DNA from: Symbiodinium kawagutii
Lineage: Eukaryota > Sar > Dinophyceae > Suessiales > Symbiodiniaceae
Direction of reading: 5' to 3'
DNA: 64,000 nucleotides
Assembly: GCA_009767595.1 (NCBI GenBank)
Contig: VSDK01003991.1
Location: forward strand, 176,977-240,976
In this document: piece by piece, positions 1 to 13,300 of the stretch
How the letters are laid out: every line of letters starts with the position of its first letter
Position numbering within the stretch: position 1 is the first letter of the stretch
Made by a program: the position numbers and the translations under genes
Notes under the pieces: model-generated
What the model was told of the DNA's origin: nothing
The model's input: only the letters and a program-made list of their open reading frames with translations
Database searches by the model: none

Positions 1-1427
1 AGCCGATGATTCGACGCCCAGTTGGTCAACTCGCGACGGCCAGGTGGACTGATGGGTGGTTGGAAATGGTTGGTAAATTAATGGTTGAACCACCCATGAA
101 TGGTTAATATTATGGGTTACACTAGTGGTTGAGAATGGTCTCTAATTTATAGAGGTTGGTTAATATATTGGAAAAACATGGTTGATATCATGGGTTAACA
201 CCAACAACGGTTGGCTAATCAACAATGGTTGCTAATCTAATATAACTAATGGATTATTAATAAAACTAATGGTTTATGGTTGGTTACTTTAATTGCTACT
301 TAATTTAGTGGTAAATTAGTGGTTGATAATTAGTGGTAAATTAATGGTTGGTTTGTATAATTTGACAATGGATTATTAATATAACCGATGGTTGATGGTT
401 AATATATACCATCAAAATGGTTGATAATTAATGGATTTAATAACTAATCGTTGGTAAATTGATGGTTGAACCACCCATGAATGGCTAATATCATGCAAAT
501 ATCCATGTAAATTGGCTTGCAAAATGGTTGATAGTTCATGGATGAATCAATATAACTAATGGTCGGTAAATTAATGGTTGAGAATGGTTGGTTTATACAT
601 TGCACAATTACTTGATATCACGGACTGATGGGTGGCTGATTTGGCTGATATCATGTGAGTTTTTGCAAACAAACTGTCGATGGAAGATGTTAACCAACAA
701 ATGATGGCTGATTGACTTGGTTAATCCTTTTTCCAGATAAATGGTTCGTATCTTGGGTTAACTTCAACAATGGTTGGCAAATCAACTGTGTCTTTAGTGG
801 TTTTATCAACTACTAATGATTAATATATCATTCATATGGATGGCTTGCAGTGGTGGGTACATGGATTTGATAGCACGCGGTTTTGTCAACTGATTAAGTG
901 GTTTTGTCGTGGTCAGCGAATGGTGTTTATAGTCGTTCTTAGTGGTCTATAGAGATTGGTGAATAAATGGTTGGGCTAATCAATGGTAATAGTTGATCCA
1001 TGTGGTTCATAGAAAGTAGTTCGTGAACCAACGAACGGCTTCGGTTAAACCAAAAAATGGCTGAAGTTGGACCAATAATAGCCAATAAACGGTTGCTGTA
1101 TCTAACTGTAGCTGCTAAGAATAGGGTTGTTGTTAAGAATAATTCTTGGTTCAACTTCAACCGATGGGTTGATACAAATGGTGAATAAGCAAGTAACAAT
1201 TGACATAGCGGCTGAAAATGAATAACCGAGGACAAAATGGATGGTTGGCACAATGATTGGTCGACCAATGAAATGGCAGCAAGTAGGCATCAATCGGCTG
1301 AAAAACTGAAAATGTACAACAAGTCTGGCCTAAAGAGCGACGAAAACTTATATGCTTCATTTCAACAGGTTTACCCTATGATTCACCATGTCTTTGCCCC
1401 AATCCACCACCATTGGGCATGTCAAAC
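1..1427. other. Intron-like DNA, GGTTGATGG type
   Basis: From 1 to about 1000 the plus strand is dominated by GGTTGATGG, GGTTAATGG and similar words. ORFs at 939-1585 are shadows of this low-complexity sequence and of the 1428-1523 exon. Nothing else recognised. Confidence 0.7.
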
Positions 1428-1523
1428 GGCACGGATCCGAGTCCCGTCCTCGAAAGGCTCCGCATCCAAACTGGACGTTTTTCGGAAGGGCGGCGGGGGA
1501 GGCGGCTGGTTCTCAAACGAGAC
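1428..1523 (-). CDS. Probable exon of a downstream unidentified gene
   Basis: Thirty-two codons, VSFENQPPPPPPFRKTSS then LDAEPFEDGTRIRA, with a proline run. Acceptor CTTGCAG|G, donor GTGCC|GTTTGA. A weaker island lies at 2.08-2.15 kb (RLSKLDAGRKWQPG or SAFQNWTPGANG). Confidence 0.55.
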
Positions 1524-3620
1524 CTGCAAGGACGACGGGAGGGCCAACTATTTGGTGGGTCGGTGATTGGCAGGGAATGAACCATGGATTTTGGTGTTTG
1601 GTCATCCGCTTTGCATCGATTTGCTGATTACCAAACATCAAGCTCCATGTAGTTTCTGATGCCAAACTGATTTATAAATTAAGTTGTTTACCAAGCCACT
1701 TTGCTTTTTGTTGCTTGATAAAAAGCCATCGTATCATGGTTCTTTCTATCACAAGCGTCCATTGACCAACTGTCATTGATTTAGGGACACCGCAACTTGT
1801 GGCTTGTGGCCATGTTCAGTGGAAGAACCTCATGAAACACAACGATTTCCTATCACGAACTGCCAACATTCAGCATGATCTTCCTTGTGATTCTTGCGTA
1901 CGATTCCGTATGATCAACAACAATTAAGTGACCGTCATTCAATTTGAAGCGTCATGATTCATTAGCCATAAACAGATAAATTCCCCAACATTCTTAGCTA
2001 CATAAAGATGCATGAAGATCATGAACCCGAGGGGTCGCTTGGTTGCGCAGTGCTTTGCAATTCCCCTGCCTGGTTGCCATTTGCGCCCGGCGTCCAGTTT
2101 TGAAAGGCGCTGCTCAGTAGCGCCCCGTGCGATCGTGCCATGAAGAGGAATGGCTGCTGTAAGCTATCAGAACCTACTGAACCAGCTATCTTATGGTAAT
2201 GGTATGGTTAATTTCATGGTATGGCTGCTGTAAGCTATTAACCAGCTGCAGTTAGAAATTGGTAGTATGGTTGATAGCTAGCAGTTTTCAATGAACGGCT
2301 TCTTTGAGTTACTGGAACCAACTGAACCAACTGTTCAACGATATTGGTTTTTCCATAGCCATCACACAAGTGCAGCCGAGCTACAGTCGCAAAAAGGTTG
2401 GGTACTGATTGCAATTGGTGGCAAAAAAATGCTTACTTAATGAGTGATGGTCTCAACTCATGGTTTGGATAGGCTGAATAACGACTAATGTCATGGGGAC
2501 TGGTTCGTGGCGATGAGTGGTTCCAAGCCATGGTTCAGAATGGCCCAGGCATAAATGAGTGTTGATGGCTAAAAATGGTTGGTTAAAAGAGGTTGATGGT
2601 TATGGCGGTGGTCCACCGTCATCATGGGGAACTCTTAATGGTGGTCGCCATTAAGTATAGGGGTACTGCTTCACGGCAACTGCTCACAGTTGTGTCCACA
2701 TGGAAATGATAGCATGTTCCTGCTTTGTGTGCAAAATGTGTTGCGTCTTCAGTCTTGAATCCTAAATAGAACAACGAAAAAAGGCACTCAAAATGATTTG
2801 CAAATTAAAAAGAACCACGGCTGGGGGTTGCATCTTCAACGTAGAAGCTGCAGGCAATCATCTGTAACTAATAATGGTTACAACCATCACAACCATCTAC
2901 CATCAACCACTCGCAACTTTGTGATGCATGTATGGAGTTGCACCATTGTCAATGGGGTGCATTGTAGGATGCAACTGAAGACGGACCACAGCTTTGGCAG
3001 CCCCTTCGACTGAGCCAAAATGGAAACGGAGGCCGTGCAACTGCAGCTTGACCAGGATGGGTAGTCAACAGCAGCGACAACCAACAGAAGCATAATCATA
3101 CCAGAATGGTACCAACCATTTCATTATACCAACATGGAAAAAACAACATAAATGATACCAACATGGGCAGCATTCAAGAGGCCTTTGATGGGGCAGTATG
3201 ACTCCTGGCTGCCAGCTTAAGAACGACGCAACCAACGCACGCAGCAAAACTTCTGCGAACCACTGGCCATTGCCATGAATTGCTACCACAAAACGGTAGT
3301 GCCAAATTACAACCAGTGAATTAAGTCCCTTGCACCACCCTGCGGGTTTTCCACAGAAATGCAGCTGCTACGACTGCGAATCTCTCTGTGCCCCCTCATG
3401 CCCTAATGCTGATGACCATCCTGAATCATGTTGGGCTTTGTGGGGCCTGGACTCAAAACTTGAAACCCAGCGCTGCCGAAGTGTCACAGCCCAGGCTTGC
3501 TTGGGATCATGAAGGCTGCCTGGGCCTAAGTGTCACTCATCAAAATTAATGATCCTTTGATGAAAATGATCATCAAATGAAAATGAATGATCCTTCGATG
3601 CTCACTTGGCACCTACAAAC

Positions 3621-3673
3621 ATCCTGACGTATTCCAGGAAGCCGCCGCCTGAGCCCCAGTTGTGCTGCTTCAC
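3621..3673 (-). CDS. Probable exon of a downstream unidentified gene
   Basis: VKQHNWGSGGGFLEYVR plus two bases. Acceptor CTGGCAG|G, donor AGGAT|GTTTG. 20 of 23 codons in this frame (starting TWQ) end in G/C. No family recognised. Confidence 0.55.
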
Positions 3674-3748
3674 CTGCCAGGTCGGGGGAGCTGGCCAGGG
3701 GATTGATGGTTACCCACGTCTCATGGGTTGTGTACGCATCATGATCCG

Positions 3749-3846
3749 GTTGGTGGTTGAACCAATCCTATGAACATTTTGCTGGTCAACAAATTAACGA
3801 CTTGTTAATGCAGCTGGAAAAATCAAAACCTTTGAAACCACCAACC
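3749..3846. mobile_element. Inverted-repeat element, family B copy 1
   Basis: Begins GGTTGGTGGTTGAACC and ends GAAACCACCAACC, inverted repeats of each other. No ORF. The terminal words are the same GGTTG/AACCA vocabulary as the surrounding intron DNA. Confidence 0.6.
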
Positions 3847-3849
3847 AGT

Positions 3850-6800
3850 TATCCATCAATGATATGGTTCTATCATGAAACTCACGTTTAATTCAACAAT
3901 TCCTTAATATATTAATGATCAGTTGTGGTTGGCAGCATGATTCATTGTGGTATATGATGATGCTGAACAATTAATGATGTGTATCCAAGTATAACGGCTG
4001 CGAAGTATTATGTTGAGCTGATGGCGATGAAAAACCATCATTGTCTATCAGTAAGAATGATGAATGCAATGTCCATCATGGTCTCCAATAAAGGTGGACA
4101 AACAATTTTTGTCAGTTGCATCATGGATGGTTCTAGCGATGGTCAGCACTGGTTGGATGTAAGTAGTTCACTGTAGGTGATGGTTTTTGCATACATCCAA
4201 CCATTACTGTTTAGTGTTGACACCCAACACTGGTTAAGCAATAACTTACAGGTTCGTTATCGGAGTGGCCTCAACCTTTCAGCAGCCTTTTTTGGCCGGA
4301 AAAAAACCACACACGTGATGAATGAATCGACGGAACCTAACGCCGATGAATTGCCATGAGGTCTCCAGATCTCGGTGCTACTCCTCGTTGCTAGCCTGGC
4401 ACCCCAGAATGTAGCAGCCTCACTATGTCAGGGAGGGTGCGGGCTGTTGGGAAGGCATAGCAGGGGCTGGATGGGAAAGTCCGCCCAGGTGTCATTCTTT
4501 TGCTGCGGTGTTCATAGCCCTCAGTGTGCACTAGTTGGGATTGATTATGTCGAACCCATTTTGGACGCATGCCCTCACTGATCATAGATTAGACTCACCC
4601 AACTACTTGGATGTTAGCACTCTGGGAATTAACCCATCTAAAAATGATACTCTTCGCGTTGTTTTCAGCCATGCATCTCTCACTGGTCATCTCCCCCAAC
4701 ACATGCGGTGATTGTTCTATGTGAGGCCCCAGGATCGCTTAAAACATGGTCGCTTACTTATGGGGGGACCCACAGGTCATGCCTAGGATGATTGGATGCC
4801 TGGGATGGTATCAGACGTAGTGGTTTGAAGGATCATCCATAGCAGTGTTTTATGATCAAGTGTCCAGCACTCTACTTCCCCTGGGTTCTTTCAAACATCC
4901 AGGTACCCTTGGTTGAACACATCTCTCGCCACATGCCAAGTTTGTAACACAGGTTGGTTGGGGCGCGTCAACTGTTTGAGTCCATATAGTCCATCAGCGA
5001 ATTATCAACCCGCAGAATAATTGAAGTCCTTGTGGGTACATGGGTTAAATAACTGAAGTCATGGCTCCATGATTGCCCATTGATCGATTCACTGAAGTCC
5101 TCATGGTCTTTGCAGATTGCCAGCAAGAGGATAACAATATTTCCTGCAAATTCTTCGGCAGTCTGCAAGTGACAAAACAAGTGTTCGAGGATGAAGAAAT
5201 CGACATGCCCAGATTTTTCTGGAGCAAATTCCATGCAGGGAAAATGGTTGGAAAAAAGATCAGCGCACTCCAAACTTCCACACCGAACCAGCCGACGCGG
5301 GAACGAAGAAGCACCAGGGAGCTCTGATTCAAGATGCATCGCAGCATGCAACTACCCTTCGACCCATGAAGCGACTCAAAATAACTGAAAAATGGGAATG
5401 ATTCGTCAGGAAACACCACAATTCTCTGCTGTGTCATGTTCACAAGTATGACAAGCTTAGTGAGAACTGAATCAACAATCTGTACAAAGAACCCCGCATC
5501 CTGACATAGATGATGCGCTCCAATCATGGTTGGACATGTGTGTTCCATTTGACCTGGTATGTCCCATGTGTGGTTGGATATTTACATGGATTTTCCATTT
5601 CAAATGATTTGTCTTTAGCCACAAAGTTCCTTTTCTTTTGGTTGTTATCCTCTGCTATGCATCTTGACAAGCACCGCTTCTGTTGGATTGCGGTTCTTTC
5701 TAGTCTTGATCTTTATAAATCATTAATCTTTAAAATCTATATAATGATTGCTGTTTGACACGCCATTCATCTGTCATTATCCGTCTTTATTCACCTTCGT
5801 GATCTCTAATTCATACATCCAGAAATGCTTCAGTCCCGATTCGCCAGCTGAGTTCGTGTTTAAAACCACCCGTTGCGACATGGCGCCACTGTTGGCTCAG
5901 ATTCATGGCATCGACTCCTCCAGTGCATCCTGAACAGTGGCCCGCCGTGGTCAGAGGTCGGTAGTAGGGCAGCGGAGCTATGCCACCTGCATTTCTCCAA
6001 CATTTGATCTATGATGATCGTTTCTCTTTTTGAGATTGGCCTTCGAAATCCAAACTGATGAATTTACATGGCATATTCTACTCATGCTTGAAATGCATAT
6101 TACTTCCTAATTTAGATCAACGACTACAATCAGAATCATTCAAAACCATGTTTTGGAGCAACAACTATTTCGTATAACCCTAACGAAGGCATACCTATAC
6201 TCAAACAAATCATCACAAAATAAATCCTATATAGCAAAATAGCTATACCATACTAATTATACCATAGTAGTTGTACATAGTTGCACAATGTTGCAAACAA
6301 CCATACCAAAGCTATACCATAGTTCCATCACAGGATCATATAACCCTCCTCCACCATTTACTTCAACTGCAAGGTCTACTTCAGCCCGACATCTTGAGCG
6401 TTTGCCCCGGTGTCTCCACAGCTATTAGAATCCTTTCGTCCATCACCCGCATCATGAGCTCAAGTGTACTGCAAACTATGAAAGCCTTCGAGGTTCCAGG
6501 TAAAAAGCGTGTGTACATTTACGTGTGGATGCCGACTTGCAAAACATCTCCTTACATTGCATGCATACTCGCATTCCGTACATTATGTACATATTCTTGC
6601 ATTAAATGATGTGCGCTGCATGCTGCAAGCGCATTTAAACAAACATCAAGGCATTAGAGCCGTTCCACGCATTTGAACGTGTCTCACCTGCTGTTTCAGG
6701 GAAACATTGTTCTTTTTAAATCATCGTCTTCCACTGAACATCGCCGCTGGTAAGATGGGAAGCCAAGCATTTGAAGATCGACCACGAGGGGATGGATTCT

Positions 6801-7070
6801 CCATTGCAATTTCAGATTAGCAAAGGGTAAGTCCCGGATGACAAAGCAAAGTATTCCTACTGTATCATCCCTGTCACTCTAGTTTATGCCAATCATTGCA
6901 TTACTTTTGAGGCACCAACCAACGATGGCGCAAACATGTGCAAACTACCTACCTACCCACCCACCTCCCTACCAGCCTACCTACCTTACCCAAAGACCGA
7001 CCCACCAACCGACCTCCCTACCTGCCTGACCAACTCAGCAACCAACGTCCACCCGCCAATTTGATTCAGC
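3850..7070. other. Mostly non-repetitive DNA without an assigned gene
   Basis: Less word-biased than the introns. At 4968-5548 both strands are open for long stretches (minus 167 and 127 codons, plus 84), but codon third positions are not biased and no family is recognisable. At 6930-7020 there is a degenerate CCTA/CCAA tetranucleotide tract. Confidence 0.5.
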
Positions 7071-7184
7071 TGGCTGTGGGTCAAAACCCCGTACCCCTGG
7101 TTCCCCTATCATTAACCAATGGTTTCCCTATTATTGGTTGGTTATTATCTCCTATTATTAATGGTTAATATTGACCCACTACCA
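7071..7184 (+). mobile_element. Inverted-repeat element, family A copy 1 (114 bp)
   Basis: Begins TGGCTGTGGGTCAAAACCCC and ends TTGACCCACTACCA, so the termini are inverted repeats (TGGCNGTGGGTCAA). No ORF; a non-autonomous MITE-like element. It lies directly after the GPAT stop codon. Confidence 0.75.
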
Positions 7185-7186
7185 GC

Positions 7187-7300
7187 TCATAGGCAGAAGC
7201 GATGCCAATTCGCATGGCGAGTCGCGTAGAGTTCGTTGACGCGCTTCTCAATGACCGCGGGGAACTTCTTCCTGCCGCCGTTCGCCTTGACGTCCAGGTC
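7187..7300 (-). CDS. GPAT: GPAT exon 14, terminal
   Basis: Encodes DLDVKANGGRKKFPAVIEKR, VNELYATRHANW and HRFCL, then TGA. The acceptor is ATAGCAG|G. The KRVNELY helix matches the C-terminal helix of the family. Nearly all codons up to VNELY end in G/C; the last residues are less typical, so a GC donor at TAC|GCG leading to a further exon cannot be excluded. An inverted-repeat element ends two bases beyond the stop. Confidence 0.75.
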   Translation of the reverse strand, partial: DLDVKANGGRKKFPAVIEKRVNELYATRHANWHRFCL

Positions 7301-10300
7301 CTGCTATGGCACCCTGCTATGGAGACACCGGGTGCTGTAACGACCAAGGTTGGTGAGCCACACAGGTGCTTCAAGGCATGATGCCTTGCTGGTGGCTAAT
7401 GAGCAACTAACCACATGGCATGTTGTGGCTGGCGGAGAATATTATAACTGATGATTGAGGGTTTCGCAATGGTGAATGGATGGTTCAAAATTGACCAGCA
7501 ATCGACAATAATAATGGTTGAGGCATGGTTCTATAACCGTTTGATTGCTGATGATCCAGGGCTGACCTTAATGGCTAACCGATGGGATCCTCAAGGGCAT
7601 AAATTCTTCGTATGCTCACCATCCTCGGGTATGGAGGTTCACCCATTGATGGTATGGCCCCACAAACCCATTTTGCTTGCACTCCCAACTAGGCAGCTGA
7701 AGATGAAAAATGTATGACCGATGTCAGCTGCTATGGTATCACTGCTGAATCGCTTCCAAAGCTTCACCCTGAGGTGCTTGAGCAAGCTGGAAATTCCCAA
7801 CCACTGGTGCTTCATCTTTGTACTGGTGGTGGTTTACTAACTTGCAAACTTCACCAATATCAGCCCGCAAATCACTACCATTTGGTCACAAGATTCCTAT
7901 GGTATCTCTTGGGGGGCACTCCTCCCAACCAGGAGTGGCAAGCGCCCCTCAGCGCCCAGCAGCGTTGTGAAGAGCTTAGGAATCCATGCTCATGGTTCTA
8001 TCCTGTCTTTCTGGGCCGATAATGATAAAGATACACGGGCCAATGGTTGTTTCCCTATAATCCTCGTTACCAACTGTTGTTTTCCAATTTTTTCTACCAA
8101 TTACATTCCTCAACCACCCAAGAAGCCCTTGCTTCACTTGGTCAGCACCTTGATTTCCTACTATTTTCCTTAACCCACCAATTCACCATTGGCTTCACTT
8201 GGTCATTTCCTTGATTTCCTACTATTTTCCTTAGCTCCAAGGTACTAACCAAGTAAGCCTTGATTAACCATTGGTTCATACCTTGCTTCATACCTTGGTT
8301 ACCTACTATTCTCTTTAACCACCCAATACTTACCCATTGGTAAATGCCCAGTTTAAACATTGGTTAGCCAACCAAATTTTTCCTTAACCAACCAATTAAC
8401 CACCATTTGGGTGTTTCTCAAAATAGGGACCTTTTGTCATAGCTGATTTGTTGCTAATAATGACTAATAATGGATGATTTGGGGGGTCCCCTCTTTTGAG
8501 AAGCACCCATTTGTTAACACCAAAAAAATTAGTTCCTTAACCAAATTTTTCCTTAACCAATCAAGAAACATTGGTTAACCAATTTATCAACCAAAAAAAG
8601 TCACCACTGGACCTGTGCTCCTCCCAAGCTCCATGGGCAGCCCACCCAGCTGCCAGCTGCGCCTCCCCGAAGTTCAACGCCACGGCTGCGCGCTGGGCAC
8701 TGCGCGACTCGCCCACCGAGGCTTTGGCGTCCTCCGGGGGAGGCACCAACCTGCGGGAGCGCCACAGCGGTGGGGATCTCGTGGGGATGACCTCGTGGGG
8801 ATGACCTCGTGGGGATGACGCCGCCGTGGGATGCAGCGGGTGGAGCTGGAACTGGGAACTGTTGGGTTGGTAGGATCTTATGATGGCAATCTATGGCATA
8901 AATGTGGTACAAGTAGAATTTCTGGGGTTGGTAGTGGGACAACTATGGTGTAAATGTGGTAGAAGTGGGGCGCAGTTATGATATGGAAGAACTAGAGGGT
9001 TGCCAACCTGGTGCATCTGATTTGACTATGACAGGCGGTGGTGGCAGACTAGAGACATCAACGTAATCGACAAGAATGCCTGAGCCACTGTACGGGATAC
9101 CGAATACAATGGTCTATATATATCCTTTTGACAACCATGGAAAGCGCATATCCCAGAAGCACTGAAGCTATAGCTGTGAAACTATAGCGACAAAACATGG
9201 GTTTACCTAAGCACTACTAAAAAGCAGTGCTGACACGATATGGAGTCATAAAGAGTGGAATGGTATTATCGGAATACTAACGGCCTTATAAGATCTTCAA
9301 AGTACATCAATGCCCCTGCGGCGTACATCAGCCGCAAACATTTACAGCTCAGACAAAAACATAGGCCTTCACAGGATGGATGGGCCAAGCCGTGGTATGT
9401 GATCAGAAGGTTTTAATGGCTTGACTAGTGACGTGATTTTAGCACTCATTGATGGGTAATCTTAAAGGATGATCAATCCAGCTAAGGTGTGTTCTACTTT
9501 TTTTGGTGTTGTCTGACTTGAAATTACTGGTTAACGAATGCTCATGATCGCTTCAATGTTCTTGAACTCTTAGGTAAACCAAAGCAGCTACACATGTGTA
9601 TATATCTCTTGGTCAACCACTGTACCTTGCATGGTCATTGCACCCAGTGACATCAGTGACTTTCCAATTCATATGCAGCTGATAAGTTTCCATGTGTTGG
9701 CAATCTCCCACCGCCCTCAATCCTTATGAATCATTATCACTCATGAACTGCTGCTGCTAATCAAAATGAATCATTATCAATCACCTTTATCCACATCATT
9801 CATATAATGACATGCCCTACTATCACCCATCACCCATCGGCATCTATGCTGAACCATACGGGTTCACGTCTCACAACGCCGCGGCGCACCTGTGGGTCCA
9901 CATGGCCAAGGGCATGAAATGCGTTTGCGGCCCATTGTTGCGAGCTGCCTGCGGTGAATTCATCGGTGGATTTCCCGAGAGGATCCAACCAGAACCATAC
10001 GAAAGCAGGAAGCATTGGCTAAGCATAGGGAATCATAGAGAATGAATGATGAATCATAGGGAGCCATGAGGAGGGAAAGAATGCGACTGAATGAATCATC
10101 CCAACTTTGGGGCAATGATTCGCAGGTGAGTCTGGGTGAGATCTAGGCGTTGGAATGGAAACCTAGAGGCCAACAAAAACGCCCAAAACAGAGAATGATA
10201 CTGAATGATAGCATCGCTATGAATGCAGCAGCATGGAGATGCTACAGCATCAGCAGAACCCAAAAGTTGCCATCACAATCATCACCCACACCCAACCAGC

Positions 10301-13300
10301 ACAACTGATCACATCCCAAGGTCGACCTTCTGCGCCAGCAGAAGGAAAAGCCCCACAGACGACTGGTCGAACTTGGCGGGTGCGAAGCGTTGAGTCTCCT
10401 CGAGCCTCGCAGCAGGAGGCGGAGTCATGAGTAGCAAGCTGGGCCAAGCAAGGGTTACTGACCAACCAAGCAATGGTGAATAAGTTTTTTGCCAGGGCAT
10501 CTCAGAGGGTTGGCCCTGCCTTTAGCAGTGAAATGCAGTGAATATTAAGCACCCAAATATGTTTTCTAACATAGCAATAAGTGAGTGTGACTAAGCTCAA
10601 ATATGCAGCTAATGGTTTATAAGAAACAACGGGACTAGGGAACCAACCATGGAGAGCTGGGTCAATATTAACCAACCTGCTGTCAATATGAATCAAGCAG
10701 CCAAAGGTATAAATCAGCTGACTATGTGATTGTTGTTGAGGAACCCAAAGTCAAAATGTTCGTGTTGTGTCATTCCATGTCATATTCCGTGCCCCTTCAA
10801 TATAATCATCAAAAACGACAATGATTGCAGCACAAAATGGCATCCTGTCAGCCGTTGGGCATTGACTGGGCTCAACATGTGCAACAACAAAATCCAAGCG
10901 CGGCAGACTTCCATCAGAACCGCTTGAGTCACGAAAGCACACCTGCCCCAGGCGTTTTTTCAATGCCATTAAGGGTTCAAAATGCTATGCGCTTGGGGGT
11001 TGAACTGTTAAACGTATTATTATTTAGTCATGTTTCCGTCACTGACCTTTGGGGTAACCCCTAGTCAAGCCAACTGGTTTCCCACTAAAATGGAACCCTA
11101 TAATTAATCAACCTATGGGATTCATGAAGCCAAGGGGTTAACATGGGTTAACATTAGTTGACCCTGACCAGATCGCTACTTCGCTCCATGACCAGGACCT
11201 ACCCCACAGCCGCTCCCAAGTGCTTTCGATCTCTTCCTCCAGATGGGGCCACCCAAAAGATATGACCTGTGCCAGCTGGGAATGCAGTCCTGTGAAAAAT
11301 TATGAGTTGATGATAGTTTGCTTGGAGGGTGGAGTTTCATAATGTTGAGGATGGCAAGGTAACTATTGTTGTAATTATGTTTTTGGAACAATGATTGTCA
11401 TGTATATAACAGGAGAAAATATCAAAAGGAATGTACAATGCCTACATGACTTTGACGTTTTGAACTTTGCTTGGTGCTCTCAAATGGCTGAAGCCGAAAC
11501 TGAAACCTAGACATCTTGTATCACCCTCCAGCACTGGATGGGCAAAAACAGACATGTAGCTGAAACCACTTTGATGGAATACAACTTGTCATTTGGGGAT
11601 GTTGCCAAAACTTCCAAGATGAACATCCCAGCAAAAACCGGCTATCTCATTAATGGGACCTTAACCAGGGGTACAGAGCATTGACCCACAGCCATGTGGC
11701 TGTGGGTCAAAACCCTGTACCCCTCGTTCCTCCTTGATTGACCATTGTTTACTCTATCATTGTTGGTGATTATCCCCATTAGTTGGTTGACTAATATTGA
11801 CCCACCGCCATTTTTTCCTCAGATTTGGAGCTTCATCTCCGAATTCTCGGATCATGTCAGACTGCGAAGACTTCGGTGTCGGGAGTTAGCAGTCGACAAG
11901 GGTTGGCCATGCCCGGCTCACGAGCGGCGTTGGGCATGAACATGCAAAGAATGTACATCTTTGGGAAGGATTCTTAGGGTCTACCTTTAATTTACCCAGT
12001 GTGCCAGTTAGTCACCTTTCACTTTAAACATGCCACTGATCATTCACCATCAGATCAACAATGAACCATCAACCACGACAAACCATTGATCATAAATTCA
12101 CCATGAACAAGCCCTTCATGTCCACCAGTACCCTTACGAATCATGACCCCTCAGCCATCCTTCAAGGAATGGGTCCACACTTTGCGTGGGGGCCTCCTTC
12201 CTTCATCAAACGTTGCATCTCTGTGACGGTCCTGGGCGCTGCACCGGATGCTGGAAATGGCGGGCCAAACATCGGACTGAGGATGGCCAACTGGTTGGTT
12301 CTTAGTTGCCCGGTCCCCAAAATAGGCTTCAGCCATCTTCCCCAGGTTAATTAGTTGATCATGTTGGATTGTAGAACATGGCTAGGTGAGATGGTCACTA
12401 ACGATTCGGAATCACGCACATGTTGAAATATGTTCTTTAATATGGCATCATGGTGTCTTATAACTCCTAATCGTATCAAACTGGCTGCGCAGTATGGCAC
12501 TTTAAACTATGCAGGGACAGCAACTGCTGCACGCAGAAAGTCGTCTCTCACACAGTGGGTAGAGGGGCCCCTGTTCACCATAAACGGGAATGGTGACCAG
12601 TGACCACCAGGGACCACCAGGGACCAGCCATCCAATCTCTTCGCGCCAGGCTTCTTCTTGTTGCGTTCCGACTTTGCCTCCTGTTCTTCCTCTGTACCTG
12701 GCAACCAAGACCTCCAACTTGCCAGTTCTGAGTTCTCTTCGCTGGGGGAACCCTCCACAACAGATCCACGAACATCCAACCGAAGCTCCCATTTTTTGAG
12801 GAGGAAAATATCTCCCCAAGACATATGCCGGTCGAATCTCAGGTAGGTATGAGCCCCGGGAGGGAAAAAATCAACAAGACATACGCCAGTCATCTCAGGT
12901 AATTTTAGTATGACAGTCAACATGCTTCAAACGACCAACCATTCAAATCATCCCGAAGCTGCAAAAGCTTGTCCCGCTTGCCAGTACAAACTTTAAACAC
13001 AACACTAATAATCAGCCCATTTGGGACCAAATTGCTAATATCAACCCTTCTTTCTGATGTTTCATATTGTTTCTTGGATACCCAGCATAACTTCCGCACA
13101 TGACTGACAGTTCCAAATGCCATGACCTGCGTGAACAATGAATGGCTCGGCATCAGCCGCGTGACCTTCATCCAAGTACTTCTTGGAATAAATCGACAGC
13201 AAGTAGCGCCCTTTGCCTCGGTCCCCACCCCTTTGGACTAGCCTGGCCCTGGTGAACTAGCTCCAACACATGCATGGCTGCATAGCTTGATGCTCCCCTC

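Noticed and set aside
6930-7060. Telomere-like or centromere-like tract
   Set aside because: Only a degenerate CCTA/CCAA tetranucleotide; no TTTAGGG-type repeat anywhere in the window.
9861-9949. Minus exon reading SSQQWAANAFHALGHVDPQ
   Set aside because: The other frame gives THFMPLAMWTH, which fits GPAT and phase; this one does not.
11203-11289. Longer minus exon reading SQLAQVISFGWPHLEEEIES
   Set aside because: Attractive frame, but the frame one base over gives IFWVAPSGGRDR, the GPAT signature, and keeps phase.
11820-11940. Island reading MPNAAREPGMANPCRLLT (minus) or FISEFSDHVRLRRL (plus)
   Set aside because: The GPAT chain joins exon 12179 to 11266 in phase without it, and no acceptor is visible for the minus reading. 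Kept as intron.
12502-12923. 138- and 105-codon minus ORFs
   Set aside because: Contain the 46-bp GPAT exon 12652-12697 in one frame; the remainder is intron read-through.
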